Assembly: GCF_030867145.1 (NCBI RefSeq) | Contig: NC_134428.1 | Location: 3,720,001 to 3,784,000 of the forward strand | Reading direction: 5' to 3' | Length of the DNA: 64,000 nucleotides | Source: Opisthocomus hoazin | Taxonomy: Eukaryota; Chordata; Aves; Opisthocomiformes; Opisthocomidae | In this document: positions 1 through 12,009 of the stretch, in pieces | Layout of the letters: every line of letters starts with the position of its first letter | Numbering within the stretch: the stretch's first letter is position 1 | Program-made: the position numbers and the translations under genes | Notes under the pieces: model-generated | Databases searched by the model: none | What the model was told of the DNA's origin: nothing | What the model saw: only the letters and a program-made list of their open reading frames with translations

Positions 1-3000
1 GCTTTCTGCACATCCTCAATACAGAATTCATTTTGGAGAAGTAAATGAGCAGTTGCCGACCTGAAGAGTGCCGTATACAGAGCAGACAAGCTGAGCTTCC
101 TACAATCATCCTCGTTTGAGCTGAATTGTGTTGCTACGTGGGTAGCGGGGCAAGTTGCATCTTAGAAACTGGTATTCGGAGTTTTTTTAGAGTCACTGTT
201 GTTTGCTGGTTTTGGAAAAGAAGAGTTTAGAGACATAACAAAGTCAGTGTCCTGTGCAAATCGGACAGACTTTTGGGTCGTCTGTGCACTGCAAGGCTGG
301 CTGGGGTCTGTGCATCACCACGGCAGCTCACACTTGCAGGGCACGGGCGAAATTTCAGGTACAAGCTGTCAGGGTAGTTGCTAGGGAGAGATTATAGCTG
401 TTCTTAGGAGGCAGCATGGCTATATCGAGTTGTGGTGTGACAAATAAGCTGATTGCTGTGTGGGGTGGGGTCACTTTTAATGATCTGGATTGTCATCACA
501 CTTGCTATCTGGGCTGGCTGCCTGGAGTTACCAGCAGGTGGTAGCTGAAAAAGATTTAGAAACCCACCCTCCTGAAAACTAACTTCTACAGCAGAGCTGG
601 AGGATGTTAGTGGGCTAGAAAAGGGGGTGGAAATGACTGACGTCCTTATCGGTAGGTTGTTAGAGATCCCTGCTGTCCTGTCCTCCTCCTCTGCGCGCCC
701 ACATGCTGTTGACAGCGGAGGGCCTGTGCCTCTTCCCCGCATCGGCTCCTGCTCAATCTTGCTGCCCCTGTGGAGGTCTCTGAGTGCTGGGGCTGATCGC
801 AGTGTCTGTGCTGGGCACGCGTCTCCGTGGCTGCCGTGTAAAACCTGTACAACTTTGCACGTGTAAGCTGAACCGAGCTCTGAACCGCAATGTGGTCAGC
901 CCCATCACGCCCGCACGCTGCAGCAGCCGCCCAGCTCCAGCCGCGCTGGCAGGAGTCGGACCTGGAGCATGCGGCGGTGGCTGGGCACGAGGGGCTGAGG
1001 CAAGGCATGCCTTGCTTATCCCCTCTCCTCCTCTCTCCCCAGCCCCTGTACTCTCCTCCCTGCCCCTCATTGTTGCTGGAGCCTGAAACAGCCACATGTG
1101 ATTGTAGATGCCATCCCATCTGCAGCCACTGCCTAAAGAGCAGCCCGTTGTTGGGTGGTGGGAATGGGACAGAGGTAACTCAGCTGCAGCATTACATTTC
1201 CCCTTACTTTCCTTCCTCTGCCATTTTGTTGGTTAAAGTGTTTGGCCAGTCTCCATCTCCTGTCAAACATCTGCTCTTTGCCTGCTGAGCGGAGCTGAGC
1301 AGGCAGCCGAAGACAGCGATGGGCAGGAGCTGACATAGGGGAGCGTCACTTTAGCAGAGGCCTGGAGGACAGCTGGGCCCGCAGCGAGGCTTTGCTGGGG
1401 AATTGGAAGAGTCAGGACTTGCCTACTTTTTCCAAACTCAATGTCTGCTGTGAGATTAGATTCCTGCAGACTTGTTCCTTCAGGAATGTGCTGTTACTGT
1501 TCGGATGCCCGGGCATGGCCGAACAGCACCTGAGGATGTTCTCGAATAGATACTTGTTTTTTTTGGTGTTGTAATATTTCTTAATTGGTTATTAACTTCG
1601 ATCCAGTTGGGGAACAAAATGGCTCTGACTTTGATGGGCTCTGCAGAGCCTTGGCACTTGAACAGCAGAGCTGAGGCAGCATGTGAGCCAGCATGTAGTG
1701 TTTGTTGCTTGAGGCATGAACTCCGTGTTCACTGCTCCCCCACTCCCCTGCCTGCACTCTTATCAAAGTCCTTGTAGATGGTGTTTATGCTTAGGTTATT
1801 TTGGTCAATCTGCTGGGCTTTGTTTTATTCAAACAAGCTCAGGTTTGAATGTGAGAAGCACCTCTGCTTGCACACTTGTAGCAGTCCCGTGAAGCACGTA
1901 GGGATATTTACACAGTGCACACAGTTACCCCAACCCTGATCGTAATACATCAGGCAGTGAAAGCAGGGCGGTCTTCCCGTTCCCTAGTCCGCCTTATGAA
2001 AAAATTTTCCTGGAAAAGAGGGACGTGTGGGTACCTCGGATGCAGGTGAGTAATCCCATGTCCTGTAACATGCTTTGCAATGCTCCAGGCTTTTATCTGG
2101 GTCACGCGCTTGCGGCCGTGGAGTATGGTGGGAGTGCTGGTTGTCGCTGAAATAGGACCCCTCGTCTGCCTGGGCAGAGGTGGAAGGGGAGAGGTCTGGT
2201 GAGGTTCAGCTGAACACCTTTGCTTTGCCCCATTCCTTGCGTCCAGGGTTATGGCCAAGAATGTCTTTATCGTGTGCATAAACTGTTTCAATTTTTCTTC
2301 ACTAGGCGTGAAAAGGTCGTATTCCCCACCTTGGTCATGGGTAAATGAATTCATTTGCAATGATAAGCTGCGTGCGTTTTAACTCGGTGCTTGGAGGTGC
2401 AGAGTCGGTGGTTCCAGGAGCGGGTGCCTGGGATCAGCTCTGGTCCCCAGCAGCCCTTCGGTGCTGGAGGCTCCCTCAGCCCAGGCTTGCTGGGACCAGA
2501 GGGACCACTGACAGCAGCCCTGGACTGTAGAGCCCAGGCAGGGGCTTCCTGCTCTCCCCCACCCCTCTCCTCTCACTCCAGTTTTAAGCTCACCATCTCC
2601 CTGCTCCTATCAGCTCCTATCAGCTCCACACGCTGCTCCTATCACCTGCTCCTATCACGCTGCTCCTATCAGCTCCACACGCTGGTCCACCTTCTCTGTG
2701 CAGGGACCAGCCCCAGGGCACCAGTGCCAGCCTTGGCCTTACCCAACGCCATCACTGCCTTGGGCCAGGGGAGTAGGTACTGCACACTGGGACCTCCGAA
2801 ACAGGAGATTCCACCGCCCAGCAGAAAGCCCAGACCCCGCTGAAGGCAGCCATGGGGGCTCTGCCTGGGTCCCAGCCCTGCAGGTCAGCAGGAGGGGACT
2901 TTGGACTCTAATGGCAACACAAAGGCTCAGCCCTGACCAGGCCATTTACACTGTGTTTAGGTCAAAAGAGAAAAAAAACCCTGAGCAAACAAAAGAGGAA
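1..3000. other. No recognisable gene; AT/GC-mixed flanking DNA
   Basis: I see no convincing gene here. The open frames are short, overlap on both strands and resemble no family I know. About 640-1100 is moderately GC-rich. A short direct repeat built on GCTCCTATCA lies at about 2601-2683. One exon-like stretch at 1988-2045 is described as a finding. The region lies beyond the 3' end of the myosin copy. Confidence 0.5.
2601..2683. repeat. Short tandem repeat, GCTCCTATCA core
   Basis: The core GCTCCTATCA recurs about five times within roughly 80 bases, alternating with GCTCCACACGCTG. The block GCTCCTATCAGCTCCACACG appears twice in full. It is a small minisatellite with no sign of function. Confidence 0.7.
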
Positions 3001-3089
3001 GAAGGGTAAATGCAGCTTCCAGTCATATTCTTCTTTATTAAGGTCTACGCCAGCCTCAGGAGATAGCTCTTCCTGTAAGTAAACAGAGC

Positions 3090-4611
3090 ATGCGGCCACA
3101 TCTATAATGAATAAATTTATTGTCTTACAAAAATCATTATCTAGAAATATGGGTATACAAGAAAACAAGATATTTGCAGTCAGATGCCTGGTGGTCAACA
3201 GCCAGTTTGATTAAAAGTATCCAAACACACACAAAAAAACCTTTGTGACAGATGTTAAAGCTTTTAACCAAAAAAGGAAATCCACGGTTTTTGAGTATGT
3301 GGCAGAGGAAGGTTCCTAGTTAACACTGATTCATTGTCACTAATATCAATAATACCACTTGGACTAGAGAGGTACGTGATATGAAGCACAGTCAAAATTA
3401 ATACATTAAATCATTGTTATATAGGCAAATTATATATGCAACATTGTCTTAGTACTGTAGTGTCTAAGGCACTTTCTGTAATGTCAGTTTTTCAGATATT
3501 TAAACAAAAAGAATGCTAACTACTCGCTGTAATACTGTTCAAAATAAAAAAAAAAACCAAAACACAACAACAACAAAAAGGATTCACATCCACTGGCATG
3601 TCAACTCCTAGGCAGGCAACATCCGTCGCTGAACCCCTGCCACCGCTGGCTCCGCACCCGCCCCGCGCGGCCCTGTAGCCACTCCCGCCGGAGCCGCCGC
3701 ACCGCCTTGGCCTCCACGCACCGTGCAGCCGCTTGGCTCTGCGGCTTGAAGGCTAACTCACTCAGCCCTAAATTAATAAATTAATTTCGCCTGCGTTGTC
3801 TGTTTATTTTCCACTGGTGTTCACATTATAGTAGCCTTAATATATACACAGATCTGTCGGGCGTGGTGATAACGGGTCTCTACAAACGCAGAAGTACTGT
3901 ACAGATGAGGAACGGCGACGCTGTTTCAGTTTGCCTGTACTGCAGGAACGCTAACTGATGAAGCAGGTGCTGAGAACACTTCAAAAGAGTATTGCAGGTT
4001 AAAAATGGACGCTACTTGTTCATCCCTACATCTCCCTCTAACACTTCCCAAGGCCTTTTCACAGTTCACTCGCTGATTGTGTGCTGATCACAACAATTAG
4101 GAGAAAAGAAAAAAAAAAATACAGGTGCAGTTTGGTCTTCAATGATCCACCAGACTCGATACAGCCACGGACCGCCTGAGCACAGGAGAAACGGAAGGAT
4201 GCTGTCTGTACAACAAAGCATGCATAGTCATGACGACGGGTCTGCCCCAACCACCTACCCTCTGGGAATGAAGTTTCCGTGTTGATAAAAAAAAAAGTTC
4301 CATCCTTCACATGATGCTTTATAAAATGGCTATACAATGAGTATCTGGAAAATAGATGCACTGAACAGAGACAACTCCATTTTATTTACTACAGAAAAAA
4401 AGCAGTTGTAACTATATCTGAAGCAGGGTACAGTATGGTGAGGCTGGAGAGCCTTAAGACATAGTTGACCTAGGATAAGTAACATTGTAGCATGCCGATG
4501 TCTCGTAAGGCAGATTGATGGCCACAAGGCAGTTGGGTGGTCAGGAAAGTCCTCCTCCTCCTGCCGACTGTTGTGTCAAAGGTCTCTGCATGCAAACGGT
4601 GTGATGGGGCT
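3090..4611 (-). other. Probable 3' UTR remnant of the MYH10 copy
   Basis: This stretch follows the stop codon of the last myosin exon on the minus strand. It is AT-rich and has no open frame of note. An AATAAA hexamer on the minus strand (TTTATT at 3116-3121) could mark the polyadenylation signal, and another TTTATT is at 3033-3038. A GC-rich block at about 3625-3735 interrupts it. The boundaries are inferred from position and the hexamer only. Confidence 0.35.
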
Positions 4612-4757
4612 CTACTCGGCGGGCGCCGGCTGCGCTTCGTTCACGTCGCTGCCTTTGCTCTCCGCATCGTCGTCCGAGAGCTCCAGCGAGGCCCCTTCGA
4701 AGTGCAGCTGGCATCTCCCGGATCGACTCGAGGAGAAGGTGATGGGGCCCCCCCTTC
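4612..4757 (-). pseudogene. MYH10: MYH10-like last exon: non-helical tail and stop
   Basis: The frame ends in TAG at 4612-4614 and encodes the non-helical tailpiece that controls filament assembly. Key residues run [14 protein letters not shown] and then [16 protein letters not shown]. The acceptor is TTTGCAG. A Cys (codon at 4705-4707, TGC) stands where I recall Arg. From the first AG, the exon begins with two bases before an in-frame Arg-Gly-Gly, but the exon upstream ends with two spare bases, so the join is out of frame by one. A second AG four bases further in (GAAG) would restore the frame and drop one Arg. The last intron holds a CR1 copy. Confidence 0.85.
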
Positions 4758-5335
4758 CTGCAAACAGCAACTAGACAATACACGAAGGGTCGTGGCTCGC
4801 CCACAGCCCACGGCCCCATGCTGGTGGCTGCTCCGGGAAGACCTCCGCACTGAACCATGGAGGAACAGTTTGCCCCCAGCCACGGGGCAAATTTCACACA
4901 CAGGGTCTTGAAACCCCTTCTCTGACCAAGGAGAAGACAGGCTGTGCGCAAACATTCCGGTATTCTGGTATTCCTGCTTAGCGCGTACCATCATCTTAAT
5001 TTTGCAAGTCCCAAGCAACCTAAAATATTGCCTCTGTACAAGCACCGAGCACAGACCAAGTCCTAAACAGAGCAGGGTCTCTAAAATAATACCAACTACT
5101 CGTTTGTGCAGCGCTGCGCTGCACCCCTCCTGCCGCTCCTGTAAGCCTCTCTCTACCCCCGAGATGGTTTTGTTCTGCAGCAACCTCACCACTGCTGTCT
5201 GTGTACAATCTGTACAATCTGTACTCGGTAGAGACCTTGATCTCCAAGAGCTGCTCTCAAGGAAAATGCTGAGACATTCCCACTGGAGTGGGTATGGGAA
5301 AAAAAGGGATTGGTGCCAGCCACTGGAAAAATCAC

Positions 5336-6420
5336 ATAACCACAGAATGGTGGGGGTTGGAAGTGACCTCTGTGGGTCACCCAGCCCAACCCCCTGCCCA
5401 ATCAGGGTCACCCAGAGCAGGCTGCACAGCACCGCGTCCAGGTGGGGCTGGAATATCTCCAGAGAAGGAGACTCCACAGCCTCCCTGGGCAGCCTGGGCC
5501 AGGGCTCCGTCACCCTCAGAGGGAAGAAGTTCTTCCTCGTGTTCAGCTGGATCTTCCTCAGCTTCAGTTTGTGCCCATTGCCCCTTGTCCTGTCGCTGGG
5601 CACCACTGGAAAGAGTCTGGCCCCGTCCTCCTGACACTCACTCTGCAGATAATTATCAGCATTTCTAAGGTCCCCTCGCAGCCTTCTCTTCTTCAGGCTG
5701 AACAAGCCCAGCTCCCTCAGCCTCTTCTCGTAGGAGAGATGCTCCAGTCCCCTCACCATCCTCATAGCCCTCCGCTGGACTCTCTCCAGTAGCTCCTCAT
5801 CTTTCTTGAACTGGGGGGCCCAGCACCGGACACAGCACTCCAGATGGGTCCTCACTAGGGCAGTGTAGAGGGGAAGGAGAACCTCCCTCGACCTGCTGCC
5901 CACACTCCTCTTGATGCACCCCAGGATCCCATTGGCCTTCTTGGCACCCAGTGCACGCTGCTGGCTCATGGTCAACCTGTCGTCCGCCAGAACACCCAGG
6001 TCCCTCTCTGTGAGCTGCTCTCCAGCAGGGCCACCCCAGCCTGTACTGGTGCCTGGGGTTGTTCCTCCCCAGGTGCAGGACCCTGCACTTGCCCTTGCTG
6101 AACCTCATCAGGTTCCTTTCTGCCCAACTCTCCAGTCTGTCCAGGTCTCGCTGAATGGCAGCACAGCCTGCTGGTGTATCTACCACTCCTCCCAGGTTGG
6201 TGTCATCAGCAAACTTGCTGAGGGTACGCTCCGTCTCTTCATCCAGGTCACTGATGAAGTTAAACAAGACTGGGCCCAGTACTGACCCCTGAGGCACACC
6301 ACTAGTTACCGGCCTCCAACCAGACTCGGCGCCGCTGATGACAGCCCTCTGAGCTCTGCCATTCAGCCAGTTCTCAATCCACCGCACCGAGCACTCATCC
6401 AGCCCACACTTCCTGAGCTG
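5336..6420 (-). mobile_element. CR1 LINE, 5'-truncated, with RT remnant
   Basis: On the minus strand the element encodes part of a CR1 reverse transcriptase, with [17 protein letters not shown] and [10 protein letters not shown], followed by the conserved C-terminal CR1 region ([40 protein letters not shown]). At least one frame break lies near 6020. The 3' end comes at about 5336 with CACAGAATGGTGGGGGTTGG. It sits in the last intron of the myosin copy in the same orientation. Confidence 0.92.
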
Positions 6421-6538
6421 AACATCCCTAACACCAGCAGCGCCACAGCTGGATACTCCCCAAGGATGCACACTGCGGAGAGTCTGTGGGCACACGAGGG
6501 CTCAGACAAACCCTGCCCACCGCCACTGGCACCACCTA

Positions 6539-6739
<201 letters not shown>

Positions 6740-7091
6740 TCAAACTAGACACCTGCAACGCCACGACCAGGAGTTAGCCAACGTCCTGTCCACCCAACCA
6801 CTCCAGCTGGAGATGAACCAACACAGCCTCACCGCAGACTCCAGCCCGGGCTCCTGGAAACACTGCAGAGCTCCTGAGTCTGGGAGACCAGGAAGCGTAA
6901 CGGACCATCACATCAGAGCTATCACGGGGAGGTTTTGACCACTGGGAACTACTCTAGTGGTTTAGTCATCAAGATAGATTCCCCAACATCTTTTCATTAA
7001 CATGCTTCTTAGCAAGCCCTTTCTACTTAAAGTATGGTTTTATTTACCTTTTCTGAGAAATAGGCCTCAAAAGCTAAGCCCTTCCACCTAC

Positions 7092-7200
7092 CGGCTCCTT
7101 GTACTGGTCTGCGTGTCGACACTCATCCTCCACCTGCATGAAGAATTCCTTCAATTTCTTCTCCGTACGACGGACCAGTTTGTTAGCAACTGCTCTTTCC
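7092..7200 (-). pseudogene. MYH10: MYH10-like rod exon ([10 protein letters not shown])
   Basis: The 109 bp exon has borders CTAG and GTAGGT and encodes 36 codons including [20 protein letters not shown] and HADQYKEP. Compared with the family as I recall it, there is Ala to Val, Ile to Phe, Arg to Cys in DECRH, and Gln to Pro at the last codon. A Pro inside a coiled coil would break the helix. Confidence 0.85.
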
Positions 7201-8046
7201 CTAGAATAATCAAAAGCCGTCATTTGTCCCAGTACTTGAAGGCCAGGAAGACAAAATCTGTTCCTTCTGAAAGGCTCTCGCCTCATGGTGTAACTGATAC
7301 TTCAGTTCTCCTAACACGCCTGCCACCATCAACAGCAGCAACAGTTTTAGCGTGCTGGTGGTTGGCTGGGATGCAGCTTTGAAAACATGAAGCCTTAGCA
7401 CTGGAGCAATACCAGTATGGTATGCAGGCTCAAAAGAGGGATATCAAGGTGCTTCTTACAGAGTTATTGCTAACCAGTAACATGTTCCTCCCATAGAGCC
7501 AAAAGCACAAAAAGAACAAAGATTGTTATAAGACCTTCAGATTCTGGGAGGAACTAGCTTAAAACAAATACATATATTTGGAGGACCAAGATGACAAGGA
7601 TAGACAGGAAGAGCTCACTGCAGAAAGACTTCTGCAGAGTACAGGATTCATCTCAACCAACTAAAGCTGTCACACCTAAGCTCTTCAACTGGCTTCCTCT
7701 AACCAAGGAGACCAGGTGTCTCAAGGCGATGTTTCATCTTGTCTCAAGAAACTTCTGCATCACCTTGTGCATCCTGGGACTACCAGTCAACATATTCACC
7801 TGGTTAATGTCCAGAGTTAATTCAGCAGCTTTAGTTACCGAGCAAATCGTTTCTGAAAGTTTCAACCCCAGTTACTTTGCAGCTCTCTTGTCAAAATGTG
7901 TCCCCCAAACAGTAGGTTTCCTGATCAGAAACCCCAATGCCTTTGCCGGAAGCTCATATCTCAGCCCTACAAAAACCTAAGGCACAGAGTTTTGAGACAT
8001 GGCAAACACAAGCAAACAGATTTCTTTTTTTTCTTTTTCTCCTTAC

Positions 8047-8255
8047 TTGGCTTCCTGCTCAAGCTGTTCTTCTAGCTGCACAATCTTGGCTTCTAGAGTA
8101 GAAATTGTTGCCTTGAACTTCGACTTCACAGATCCCTCCAGTTCCCGCAACTTGGCTTTCAGCTCTTTGTTCTGCCTTTCTAGCTGCTGCCGTGCATTTT
8201 CACTCTTCTGGGCAGCACTCCGCTCCCCAGCTAGCTCAGAATTCAGCGTGTCAAT
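8047..8255 (-). pseudogene. MYH10: MYH10-like rod exon ([16 protein letters not shown])
   Basis: The 209 bp exon begins [16 protein letters not shown] and contains [16 protein letters not shown] and KSKFKATIS, ending EQLEQEAK across a GTAAGG donor. The acceptor reads CTCTGAAAG, a weaker context than the usual CAG. About eight residues differ from the recalled MYH10 sequence. Confidence 0.85.
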
Positions 8256-8362
8256 CTTTCAGAGGAGAAGGATAGAAGATCATTTGGTGCTATTGAGATC
8301 CTCCACTTATCTGCACACTGAAACATAGATTGCCCCTACAGCATTGCCACCAACAGACTCAC

Positions 8363-8486
8363 CTGCAACGTGGTCTTTAGGAACCGCTCATTGAGAAGCT
8401 CCATGTTGCTCTGCTCTTCCTCGAGCTCTTCCTCCAATTGTGCAATCCGAGCTTCCAGCCGGCGCTTCTCATCCAGCAGCGCTGAC
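8363..8486 (-). pseudogene. MYH10: MYH10-like rod exon ([15 protein letters not shown])
   Basis: The 124 bp exon has acceptor CTAG and donor GTGAGT. It encodes [20 protein letters not shown] and then [15 protein letters not shown]. Arg to Leu in RFLK and Asp to Glu are the visible differences. The phases fit both neighbours. Confidence 0.88.
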
Positions 8487-8735
8487 CTAGAAAAGAAGTA
8501 TTTGGGTCAAGACACGCTCAGATCTGATACAAAGCAACTGGCTATTTTGCTTTTGATACTTTAGACATTCCAAACTGTAACGAGAAGCTACTGTGTAAGC
8601 AATTCTCTTCGTAACAAGAAGGAATTTTTATCGGGACAACAGGTCAATACAGAAATTGCAAGCAGGCTACCAAGAACTGCAGCTGCTGGTGCCTGAAGTT
8701 CTTCAGATGCACAATTAATACATTTGATGACTCAC

Positions 8736-8824
8736 TTTCCCGAAGCGCTGTTTGCAATCTCATCAGCCAACTCATCCCTTTCTTGCTCAGCATGACGACG
8801 AGCTCTTTCAGACGCAGCAAACTC
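8736..8824 (-). pseudogene. MYH10: MYH10-like rod exon ([18 protein letters not shown])
   Basis: The 89 bp exon has acceptor TTCACAG and donor GTGAGT. It encodes [18 protein letters not shown] and ends NSASGK with two spare bases that fit the next exon. Leu to Phe at the second codon is the main difference. Its own splice sites are intact, but the exon before it has lost its donor. Confidence 0.88.
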
Positions 8825-10063
8825 CTGTGAAGGTTTAGGAAATATTCATTACAGCATTAGGAATCTCAAAACTTCTGCATACAATTATGCCTTCTAATAA
8901 CTTCTGGGAGATGCTGTGAAGTGTGATATCGCCGAGGTCTTTTAATGGATAAACAGAACCAACAGCTGTAAAAGCTAGCAGGACGCATCACCTTGATCTT
9001 TCCCTCCCGTAACTGCCACATGACTACTATGAATTTACTTCTCTCCGTCCCCTGAAAAGGCCAGTAACATTCAAGCCCTAAGCAGGAGGAGAAAACCGTT
9101 CTGTCACATGCTTTAATTCATTAAGTATAACGTGGGCACTAAATTAAGCAAATTTTTTAGGTTCCTACAGAGTACGTAGCATGACTGAAAGCAAAGTATA
9201 GAAAATGAATTTTTAGCACAAAAGTATAACAGCGCTGAATCTTGTATTGTGAAATTGTATTGAGTGGTAGAAACACCCAGACATTCACCAAGAAGGACAC
9301 AATCTAATGCACTGCAAGTGCAAGACTGACTAGTTTGAAGTCTGTGAAAGAATGACATGGAGAAGCTCTAGTAAGTTGTAGGTAAAAGTCTCAAACATTA
9401 AGTGCAGTGTAAGCTGAGTGATTGCTTCAACCTTTGCAGCTAACAGGGTAAAAAGAGGTCGTCTCTCACACTAGGCAATTCTGTTGCCTTCAAACCTCAA
9501 ACGTTTAACCTTGTGGCAGACAACGGAGATAATCGGAGATAAGTGACAGTGATATGTAGCACGACTTGGAGCTCTTCCATGAATTGCCAACAATGAGGGA
9601 ACAGATGCCCGTAAAAGAAAGGGATGAGGACCTCAGATAGCAGAGAGATAAACCTCCACAGACTTAAATGGTCCACTGAGGTACTGGAGAGATTGTTAGG
9701 TTTTTATATACTTCCAGTGACCAGTTTTAGTACTGACAGTGTGCACCACAGCTTCCAGAGACTCTCAAACCACCTTGTAAATTTTAGTGAGGCTTGAAAT
9801 CTGTTTAAGCAGTAGTAAGGCTTCCCTGCTACCCAGGCAGGGAAAGGAAGTCCAGACTACTAGAAGGATTCCTACAAAGATATAATAAGCTCACTAATGA
9901 CCTGGGGCAGTAAGGAAGAGAAACATCTCCAGACTCCCACTTTTCTGTTCAACCCACTGGATAGCTTTTTCCTTTTTCTTTTTTTTTAAAAAAACAAACA
10001 CCCTCTGGCCTTCCCCTTTTCTCTAGAAAGAAAACCAGATTTCTTGGATTTCAATCTCATCTC

Positions 10064-10189
10064 TTGGAGCTGGAGTATTTCTGCTTCAAGACCTTTGAGC
10101 TTCTTTTCACTTTCTTTGGACTGTGCAAAGATCTCATCTCTGGATGCAAGGGCTTCTTCTAGCTCCAGCTGGTAGTCTTTCATTTGAGC
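10064..10189 (-). pseudogene. MYH10: MYH10-like rod exon with destroyed splice donor
   Basis: The 126 bp exon has a good acceptor (CCAACTGCAG) and encodes [20 protein letters not shown] through [14 protein letters not shown]. The frame should end here, but the next bases are GAGATG instead of GT plus a donor consensus. Two Arg to Leu changes and a Ser to Gly are also seen. Reading on past the lost donor gives about 24 unrelated residues and then a stop at about 9986. The lost donor is strong evidence that the normal transcript cannot form. Confidence 0.85.
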
Positions 10190-10344
10190 CTGCAGTTGGA
10201 GAGCAGAGGAAAGAATAAGCCATGATACAGCAGGACAACCACAAGATTTATTAGTAGCTCTGAAGCTTTTTTGCCCTTAGGAGGCAAGACCTTCCTCCTA
10301 AAGTGGCTTCACTCCACTTAAATATATTTATTTTCAGTTCTTAT

Positions 10345-10600
10345 TTTCATAGAATTATAGAATGGTTTGGGTTGGACAGGACCTTTAAAGATCAGAGTTC
10401 TATCCCTCTGCCACGGGCAGAGACACCTTCCAGGCTGCTCAAAGCCCCATCCAACCTGGCCTTGAACACTGCCAGGGAGGGGGCAGCCACAGCTTCTCTG
10501 GGCAACCTGGGCCAGTGCCTCATCACCCTCAGAGTGAAGAATTTCTTTCTTATATCCAATGTAATTCTACCCTCTTTCAGTCTAAACTCTTCATTTTCTC
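10345..10600 (-). mobile_element. CR1 LINE fragment, 3' end
   Basis: The block begins CATAGAATTATAGAATGG and continues with GGTTGGACAGGACCTTTAAA and CTGGGCCAGTGCCTCATCACC. On the minus strand these match the 3' end of a CR1 open frame and its short 3' UTR. It is 5'-truncated, as most CR1 copies are, and lies in a myosin intron. The upper edge fades near 10600. Confidence 0.8.
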
Positions 10601-11847
10601 ATCTTTCCATCACTCACTCCTCATCAGAAATATCCCATTAGAAGACTTCACTTCATTTATTAGTATATTTCTTGTAGGAAAAAACCTCTAGTAGAGGTAG
10701 TAGAGATACCTTTGTAGTAGATAGGTAATGCTCTTGCAATTGTCTTGGAAAAAAACAAACCTATTTACTTAAATTGACTGATAAAACCTATTACAAGTAC
10801 TCAAGGTAAGAAACTTCTCAGTGTAGAAGTACCACAATTCACCATTTTGCACATATAACGTAGAAGCACATACTTTCCTTCCCGTAAGACACTTAACACA
10901 GACTGATATCTTAATTCACACAAGTTTGACTTCAGATGCTAAAAGAATAAAGCTGGAGAAACTGCATTGAAGTTGTACCTGCATCTTCGCAATACCACTA
11001 ATCATGAGAGCACTTATTTCAGGTGCTTGCATGAAAGTGTACAGAGATCAGGTATGAACTCTGTAACTGACTCAGCCTCTGGGAATAGAGAAGCCGCTAC
11101 TGCTAGGTACCAGCATTTCTTGCTTTAATCTCCATTCCCTTCTCATCCAGCGCCTGGACCAAGTTCCAAAATTGCCCTCATTCAGTTGAAGTAGGATTGC
11201 CAAGGAATAGAGTGGACAGGGCAGAAAGGCAATGCAGTTTGCTCTATGCTTTACATGGTCTTGCCATGGCCTCATACTCCTGCAGCTTTGGGCCATGGCA
11301 CTGAAAGCCTTGGGAAAACTGACCTCTACTAAAGACGGAGTATTTCTCTGGGAATGGGAAATAAATCCTTGACACAAGTACTGGATTCTTCTTGCCAATC
11401 TAAAAAGAATAGGCATCTTGGAGCTTTTTCAAAGCAACTAAAATTTACTCCTCCTATTTCTCTGGAGCTTTTTTGGCTTCCTCAACTAGAGGAAGTAGCA
11501 ATCAGCAAGAGCTGAGCTGAAATCAGTAAATTCAAAGATACAAACAACCATAAATTTTAAAGATTCAGCCTCAAAAGCAATCCTCAGTAAATCCTTATGC
11601 AAAGCGTTGAAAATGATGACTATTGAATAGAAGCACGTGGGGGACAATCTTAACTCCTTAGCAACAAAAGGATGAGAGGAGTTTTGAGCGGCTGATAAGT
11701 TCAGGCCAGATACTGTGACGCGTGCCAGCATAGCTGAGTCTGATACTCCTTCTTGCCTTCACACTACAAATGCATGTAACAAAAAGCAGCACCCTTGACA
11801 CACTGTCAGCAGGAGGGAAAGCAGCTCAGCTGATTTGCTGTGCCTAC

Positions 11848-12009
11848 CTGGAGCTTAAGTAGCTGTTTGATTGCTTCACCTCGAGCCTTGTTTGCAGCTT
11901 CTATCTGACCTTCCAGGTCTTTCGTATCCATCTCCATTTCCTTCTTGGCTGCCACAGCAAGAGCCCTCTGTTTGCACTCATCTTCCAGTTCTGCCTCCAG
12001 CTCTCGCAC
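11848..12009 (-). pseudogene. MYH10: MYH10-like rod exon ([11 protein letters not shown])
   Basis: The 162 bp exon (54 codons) has acceptor TTCACAG and donor GTAGGC. It encodes [20 protein letters not shown] through [19 protein letters not shown]. About nine residues differ from the recalled sequence, among them Arg to Cys, Leu to Thr, Asp to Gly and Arg to Leu. Its frame is open. Confidence 0.85.

Noticed and set aside
4641..5975. A 444-codon open frame on the minus strand
   Set aside because: It is CR1 sequence running on into intron and the shifted frame of the last myosin exon, not a gene.
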